Assembly (NCBI GenBank): GCA_947474875.1
Contig: CANJKY010000037.1
Span: 1-11,460, forward strand
Length of the DNA: 11,460 nt
Reading direction: 5' to 3'
From: Gemmataceae bacterium
GTDB taxonomy: Bacteria; Planctomycetota; Planctomycetia; Gemmatales; Gemmataceae
Shown here: piece by piece, positions 7,549-11,460 of the stretch
Layout of the letters: each line of letters starts with the position of its first letter
How positions within the stretch are numbered: the stretch's first letter is position 1
Translations under genes and position numbers: made by a program
Notes under the pieces: generated by a model
What the model was told of the DNA's origin: nothing
Database searches by the model: none
The model's input: the letters and a program-made list of their open reading frames with translations, nothing else

Positions 7549-8952
7549 ATGCCCATGCTCCATCGCGCTCGTCGTGTCGGGATGACCGCAGCACTCGTCT
7601 GTGCAATGCTGGCGATCCCAGCCGGATGCCGGTACCGACAGACGACCCACTGCCCGACCCCGGCGGCGTCCGGGTTGAACACACGCGACCTGATCGACCC
7701 GGTCGCCCAGGCGGACACGGAACAACTCATCGGCATCGACCGGTTCCTGCAGGCGATCGAGACGAACGGCGCCCGCCGGCGGGAAGAGTTGCTGAAGGAC
7801 GCCCCGCCCGGTCGGCCGGAGCGGCACGTGCTCTGCCTGTCCGGCGGCGGGTCGTACGGGGCGTACTCGGCCGGGGTGGTGTGCGGGTGGACGGAGGCCG
7901 GCACCCGCCCGTGCTTCGACGTGGTGACCGGCATCAGTACCGGGTCGCTGATCGCCCCGTTCGCCTTCCTCGGGCCGGCCTACGACGCCCAGTTGAAGGA
8001 GTTCTACACCAGCGTCACCAACGACGACATCTTCAAGAAGCAGATGGTCCGCGGGCTGCTCGGCGGGGAGGCGTTCACCGACACCGCCCCGCTCCGCAAG
8101 AAGGTGGGCGAGTTCATGACCCCGCAGGTCCTGGCCGAGATCGCGGCCGCCCACCAGGCCGGCCGCCGGCTGATCATCGGTACCACGGAGGAGGAGGGCA
8201 GTCGGTTCATCCACTGGAACATCGGCGAGATCGCTTGCCGGAACGGGCCGAAGGACCGGGACCTGATCGTCGACGTGATGGTCGCGTCCGCCTCCATCCC
8301 CGGGGTGTTCCCGCCGGTGAAGATCGACGTGTACGTCGATGGCAAATGTTACACCGAACGGCACGTGGACGGCGGGGTGTCGGCGGGCATGTTCTACCAC
8401 CCGCCGTATGTGCCGCCGGAGCAGCGGACCCCGCAGACGATGAACCCGGTCGGCACGAACGTGTACATCGTCGTCGCCGGCAAGCTGTTCGCCGACCCCG
8501 GGATCGTGAAGCCCGACGCCCTGAACCAGGCCGGGCGGGCGGTGTCGTCGGTGCTCAGCGCCCAATCCCGCGGCGACATCCAGCGGATGTGGTCGTACTG
8601 CCAGGTGTTCGGCATGAACTTCCACATGACGGCCATCCCGGCCGGGTTCGCGAACATCGGCGACGCGGCCGAGTTCGACCCGAAAGTCATGTCCGGGCTG
8701 TTCGAGGAGGGCCGGCGGATGCACTGCTCGGCCGGCTGGCGAAAGATTCCGCCGCTGACGGACCTGTCGCAGGGCGAACTCCCGCAGATGCGGTCCGGCC
8801 GGTGCCTGACGTTCATCCCCAAGGGGCCGCAACTACCCATCAACGGCCCGAAAGGGATGAAGGTGTCGCCTCCCAACATGATGGGGGCTGGACTTGTCCA
8901 AAACCAGACAGGTGGGGCGATCCCAATCGGCCCGTTGCTGCCTACGAGATGA
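7549..8952 (+). CDS. Patatin-like phospholipase lipoprotein
   Basis: The protein has 467 residues from the first ATG; translation more likely begins at Met3 (7555). A basic start (HRARR), a hydrophobic segment and IPAGC with Cys27 mark an exported lipoprotein, so it should be anchored in a membrane facing the periplasm. The patatin domain runs from about 92 to 330: oxyanion loop SGGGSYGAYSAG (98-109), nucleophile Ser130 in GISTGS, and Asp274 in DGG; the Ser-Asp dyad is complete. It is expected to hydrolyse acyl ester bonds in phospholipids or other lipids; the substrate is unknown. The last 60 or so residues are rich in Pro, Gly and Met and look disordered. It differs from the upstream patatin in location, accessory domains and nucleophile motif (GISTG versus GTSGG), so the pair is not a recent duplication. 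The 256-nt upstream gap and the terminator after the stop suggest that it can form its own transcript. Confidence 0.93.
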   Translation: MPMLHRARRVGMTAALVCAMLAIPAGCRYRQTTHCPTPAASGLNTRDLIDPVAQADTEQLIGIDRFLQAIETNGARRREELLKDAPPGRPERHVLCLSGGGSYGAYSAGVVCGWTEAGTRPCFDVVTGISTGSLIAPFAFLGPAYDAQLKEFYTSVTNDDIFKKQMVRGLLGGEAFTDTAPLRKKVGEFMTPQVLAEIAAAHQAGRRLIIGTTEEEGSRFIHWNIGEIACRNGPKDRDLIVDVMVASASIPGVFPPVKIDVYVDGKCYTERHVDGGVSAGMFYHPPYVPPEQRTPQTMNPVGTNVYIVVAGKLFADPGIVKPDALNQAGRAVSSVLSAQSRGDIQRMWSYCQVFGMNFHMTAIPAGFANIGDAAEFDPKVMSGLFEEGRRMHCSAGWRKIPPLTDLSQGELPQMRSGRCLTFIPKGPQLPINGPKGMKVSPPNMMGAGLVQNQTGGAIPIGPLLPTR

Positions 8953-8991
8953 CATGGTCAACCCGTCGTAGACACTGACTCCTGCTCTTGG

Positions 8992-9027
8992 GCGCCGTAT
9001 CGGTCACACCGGTACGGCGTCATTTTT
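8992..9027 (+). terminator. Rho-independent terminator after the patatin lipoprotein gene
   Basis: The arms GCGCCGTATCGG (8992-9003) and CCGGTACGGCGT (9009-9020) pair over 12 positions with two G-U wobbles around the loop TCACA. CA and then five T (9023-9027) follow. It begins 40 nt after the stop codon and separates the patatin block from the signalling block. The T-run is short but the stem is strong. Confidence 0.8.
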
Positions 9028-9129
9028 CTCACCGTCGAGATCGTAGCCACCAGCTTCGGCAAGGCGGGTGAATTCGCTCTACACTTTACAGGACGGTTGT
9101 TCGCTTCGCACCTGTTCCACGGGGCGCTC

Positions 9130-10290
9130 ATGTCCGACGGCTTCCCCATCAAGGTGCTGTTGATCGACGACCAGGCGATCGTCGGCGAGACGGTCCGCCA
9201 GATGCTTGTGGGAGATCCGGATATCCAGTTCCGGTTCTGCCCCGATCCGGCCGCCGCCATCGACACGGCGGTCGAGTTCCAGCCGACCGTCATCCTGCAA
9301 GACCTGGTGATGCCGGAGATCGACGGCCTCCAACTGGTGCGGTACCTGCGGGCGCACCCGGGTACCCGGGACGTGCCGCTGGTCGTCCTGTCCAGCAAGG
9401 AGGAGCCGGTGATCAAGGCCCGGGCGTTCGCGCTCGGGGCGAGCGACTACATGGTGAAACTGCCCGACCGGCTGGAGGTGGTGGCCCGCATCCGCTACCA
9501 CTCCCGCGGGTACATCGCGCTCCTCGAACGGAATGAGGCGTACCGGGCGTTGGCCGAGAAGCAGCGGGAACTGGCGGCCGAGGTGAACCGGGCGGCCCGG
9601 TACGTGCAGTCGCTACTGCCCGCGCCGATCCCCTCCGGGCCGGTGACCGTCGACTGGAAGTTCGTCCCGTCCACCCAACTGGCCGGGGACATGTTCGGCT
9701 ACCACTGGATCGACCCGGACCACCTGGCCGTGTACCTGCTCGACGTGAGCGGGCACGGGGTGGGGTCGGCCCTGCTGGCGGTGTCGGCGGCGAACGTCCT
9801 CGCCAACCAGGGGTTGCCGGGGGTGGACATCCGCGACCCCGGGCCGGTCGTGACCAAGTTGAACGACATGTTCCAGATGGACCGCCAGGACGAGAAGTAC
9901 TTCACCATCTGGTTCGGCGTGTACCGCCCGGCCGACCGGCGGTTGCTGTACTGCAACGCCGGCCACCCGCCCGCCCTGTTGTCCACCCCCGGCGGGGTGA
10001 CCGAACTGGACGCCGACGGCCCGGCCGTCGGCATGGTGCCCGAGATGGTGTACGACACCCGCACGATCGACGTGCCGCCCGGGGCGGTCCTGCTCGTGTT
10101 CAGCGACGGGGTGTTCGAGGTCGAGAAGGGCGACGGGTCTATGTGGCAGTACCCGGAGTTCGTCGAGTACATCCGGCCGGAACTCGCCGCCGGCGGGGAC
10201 GTGGTCGACCGCCTGTGGCAGTTCGTCCGACGGATGTGCCCCAAGGAGGCACTGGGGGACGACTTCTCCATGGTGCGGGTGAATTTCTGA
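9130..10290 (+). CDS. Response regulator with WspR-like receiver and PP2C (SpoIIE/RsbU-type) phosphatase output
   Basis: The protein has 386 residues from ATG 9130; an in-frame TTG at 9097 would add 11 unlikely residues. The receiver (about 7-125) has the acidic pair Asp13-Asp14, phosphoacceptor Asp58 in QDLVMP, Ser88 and Lys110. Its end, DYMVKLPD, then RIRYHSR and NEAYRAL, resembles the WspR receiver and its helical stalk. A helical linker (about 130-164, ending YVQSLLP) leads to a PP2C phosphatase domain, with AGD (Asp187), DVSGHG (205-210), NAGHPP (276-281), SDG (Asp326) and GDD (Asp377-Asp378), so the metal-binding residues are complete. It should dephosphorylate a serine or threonine on a partner, classically an anti-sigma-factor antagonist, when Asp58 is phosphorylated. 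No such antagonist gene is in the window. A terminator lies 102 nt upstream and a chemoreceptor gene starts 177 nt downstream, suggesting a chemosensory phosphorelay. The Shine-Dalgarno is weak (GGGG at 9121-9124). Confidence 0.95.
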   Translation: MSDGFPIKVLLIDDQAIVGETVRQMLVGDPDIQFRFCPDPAAAIDTAVEFQPTVILQDLVMPEIDGLQLVRYLRAHPGTRDVPLVVLSSKEEPVIKARAFALGASDYMVKLPDRLEVVARIRYHSRGYIALLERNEAYRALAEKQRELAAEVNRAARYVQSLLPAPIPSGPVTVDWKFVPSTQLAGDMFGYHWIDPDHLAVYLLDVSGHGVGSALLAVSAANVLANQGLPGVDIRDPGPVVTKLNDMFQMDRQDEKYFTIWFGVYRPADRRLLYCNAGHPPALLSTPGGVTELDADGPAVGMVPEMVYDTRTIDVPPGAVLLVFSDGVFEVEKGDGSMWQYPEFVEYIRPELAAGGDVVDRLWQFVRRMCPKEALGDDFSMVRVNF

Positions 10291-10378
10291 TGTCGAGTCG
10301 GGTTGGGCGTGGGGCATGCCGGTCTTGCGGATCGGTTCGACAAATCGGTTTGAGACGGCTGGCGATTTCACGGGATCT

Positions 10379-10435
10379 GTGCGGTCTGGGCCGGTAGAGT
10401 CGGGCGGTTGACATAAGATCGGACTTAGACCGCAC
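10379..10435 (+). repeat. 9-bp inverted repeat upstream of the chemoreceptor gene
   Basis: GTGCGGTCT (10379-10387) and AGACCGCAC (10427-10435) are perfect inverted copies separated by 39 nt, ending 32 nt before the ATG at 10468. A consensus-like TTGACA (10408-10413) lies between them, but no -10 box is found at the usual distance. The repeat may be an operator or a leader stem; neither is proven. Confidence 0.5.
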
Positions 10436-10467
10436 CGCAATTCCCGCGCCCCCTGGCGAGTCCTGGC

Positions 10468-11460
10468 ATGAGCAGGCTGACGTCCATTCGCACCAAGCTC
10501 TACGCGCTCGTTCCGCTCACCGTTCTCGCCCTGGGCACCGCCGTCGGCGTCGGGCTGTACGTGCAGTACCGGTACTCCATCGGGGGGCCGATCGACACCC
10601 GGATCTCCGAAATGGAAGACTTCCGGTCCGAATTGGAGCCGGCCGCGCTGACCCCGGTTCAAGCGATGGTGGCATTGCAAGAACTGGACTACGAGCGCCG
10701 CCCGGATGCGGTAGCCAAACTCATCGAGACGTACCGCGACCTGGAGAAAAAGTTTGAAACGACGCGGGTGAAGCGGTTGAACATGGCCCGCGACGGCGAA
10801 GCCCGGCGGATGCTGGACCGCGACCTGAACGACGCCGGCCGCCAGTTGTTCGGTCTGGTCAACTCCAGGTATTTGCCACTGGTCGAGCGGGCCGGCCGCG
10901 GGGAACAGGTGGACCAGGCCGAGGTGTCGAAAGCGCTTCGCGAGGTGATGGCCCAGTACCGCGTGCTCAAAGCGACCTCGGAACAGTTGCTCCGCGTCGT
11001 CGAGCAGGACATCCAGGCGGAACAGGCGCAGGCCGCCGCCAGCGCCGGCTGGTGGGGGACGACGAACCTGGTCGTGAGCTGCCTGGCCCTGGCGGTGCTC
11101 GTGGGCACCAAGTTCCTGGTCGCCCGCAGCATCGTGCGGGCCACCGGCCGGCTGAACGAGCGGGTCCGCGAACTGGCCAGCGGGGCGAGCGACCTGACCG
11201 CCCGGGTGCCGGTCACCAGCCGGGACGAGCTGGGGGTGCTGGCCGAGAGCATCAACGGGATGGTGAGCAAGATCCAGGGGATCGTGGGCAAGGTGCGGGA
11301 GTCCAGCCTGCAGGTGCTGTCGGTGGCGTCCGAGATCGCCGCCACCTCCCGCAGCCAGGAGGAGACGGTGAACACCCTGGCCAGCTCGACCACCGAGGTG
11401 GCGGCGTCGGTGCGGGAGATCTCGGCCACCAGCAAGGACCTGTCCGGCACCATGAACGAG
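10468..11460 (+). CDS. Methyl-accepting chemotaxis protein, WspA-like, N-terminal part (3' end outside window)
   Basis: The frame from ATG 10468 is open for 331 codons to the window edge without a stop. A membrane helix at about 11-33, a predicted helical periplasmic domain (about 34-195) and a second helix (about 196-218) give standard receptor topology. A HAMP domain follows (about 219-271, with DLTARVPVTSRDELGVL), then the start of the cytoplasmic signalling helices with SRSQEETVNTLASSTTEVAA and VREISATS. The latter resemble the methylation-helix region of MCPs, including the Wsp type. The kinase-binding hairpin tip lies beyond the edge. It should sense a periplasmic or surface stimulus and control a CheA-type kinase, and the adjacent WspR-like regulator is the obvious output. 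No strong ribosome binding site is seen. Third codon positions are almost all G/C from codon 195 on but not before. The assignment as a receptor is firm; the specific WspA role is inferred. Confidence 0.92.
   Translation, partial: MSRLTSIRTKLYALVPLTVLALGTAVGVGLYVQYRYSIGGPIDTRISEMEDFRSELEPAALTPVQAMVALQELDYERRPDAVAKLIETYRDLEKKFETTRVKRLNMARDGEARRMLDRDLNDAGRQLFGLVNSRYLPLVERAGRGEQVDQAEVSKALREVMAQYRVLKATSEQLLRVVEQDIQAEQAQAAASAGWWGTTNLVVSCLALAVLVGTKFLVARSIVRATGRLNERVRELASGASDLTARVPVTSRDELGVLAESINGMVSKIQGIVGKVRESSLQVLSVASEIAATSRSQEETVNTLASSTTEVAASVREISATSKDLSGTMNE

Noticed and set aside
7626..8978. A 450-codon + strand frame overlapping the patatin lipoprotein gene
   Set aside because: It is the shifted frame of the patatin gene with no domain, and the patatin frame has the full catalytic motifs.
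9055..9085. Possible promoter TTCGGC ... TACACT ahead of the response regulator
   Set aside because: The -10-like hexamer matches 4 of 6, but the -35 match is poor and the 19-nt spacing is long; not enough to call.
9097..9129. TTG at 9097 as the start of the response regulator
   Set aside because: It would add 11 residues ahead of the normal receiver beginning. The ATG at 9130 gives the standard short lead into the first beta strand.
10689..11453. A 254-codon minus-strand frame at the right end
   Set aside because: It is a Ser/Arg/Thr-rich shadow of the chemoreceptor gene, whose frame shows membrane helices and a HAMP domain.

Overview
This is a GC-rich, densely coded bacterial window with eight protein genes; the first and last run off the window ends. 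No RNA genes, insertion sequences or CRISPR repeats are visible. The gene families (bacterial GH63/MGH1-type glucosidase, DUF4239 membrane protein, short-signal lipoproteins ending in a PAGC lipobox, a WspR-type receiver on a PP2C phosphatase), the extreme G/C preference at third codon positions and the mostly weak Shine-Dalgarno sequences fit a planctomycete of the Gemmata group. That assignment is inference, not proof.

Layout. Positions 1-1357 (+) hold the C-terminal part of a GH63-like glycosidase. It is followed 19 nt later by a four-helix DUF4239/bestrophin-like membrane protein (1377-2159, +). A lipoprotein of unknown function (3255-2164, -) converges on it with stop codons only 4 nt apart, and diverges from glgX (3398-5449, +), a complete glycogen debranching enzyme. 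Next come two different patatin-type serine hydrolases on the + strand: a cytoplasmic cyclic-nucleotide-binding-domain/patatin fusion resembling neuropathy target esterase (5535-7292), and a secreted patatin lipoprotein (7549-8952). A good Rho-independent terminator (8992-9027) closes this block.

The last block (9130-11460, +) is a signalling module. It has a response regulator whose receiver closely resembles that of WspR but whose output is an RsbU/SpoIIE-type PP2C phosphatase rather than a GGDEF domain, then a transmembrane methyl-accepting chemotaxis protein (10468 onward) that is open to the window edge. Together they suggest a Wsp-like chemosensory pathway that ends in protein dephosphorylation (partner switching) instead of c-di-GMP synthesis. 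The remaining Che/Wsp genes would be expected just beyond the right edge.

The left half concerns alpha-glucan or alpha-glucoside breakdown (GH63, GlgX), the middle lipid or acyl-ester hydrolysis (two patatins), and the right half signal transduction. Nothing in the sequence directly ties the three blocks to a single pathway. Non-coding signals worth attention are nested inverted repeats in the leader of the patatin lipoprotein gene, a 9-bp inverted repeat ahead of the chemoreceptor gene, and a shift in third-position base use inside the chemoreceptor gene.
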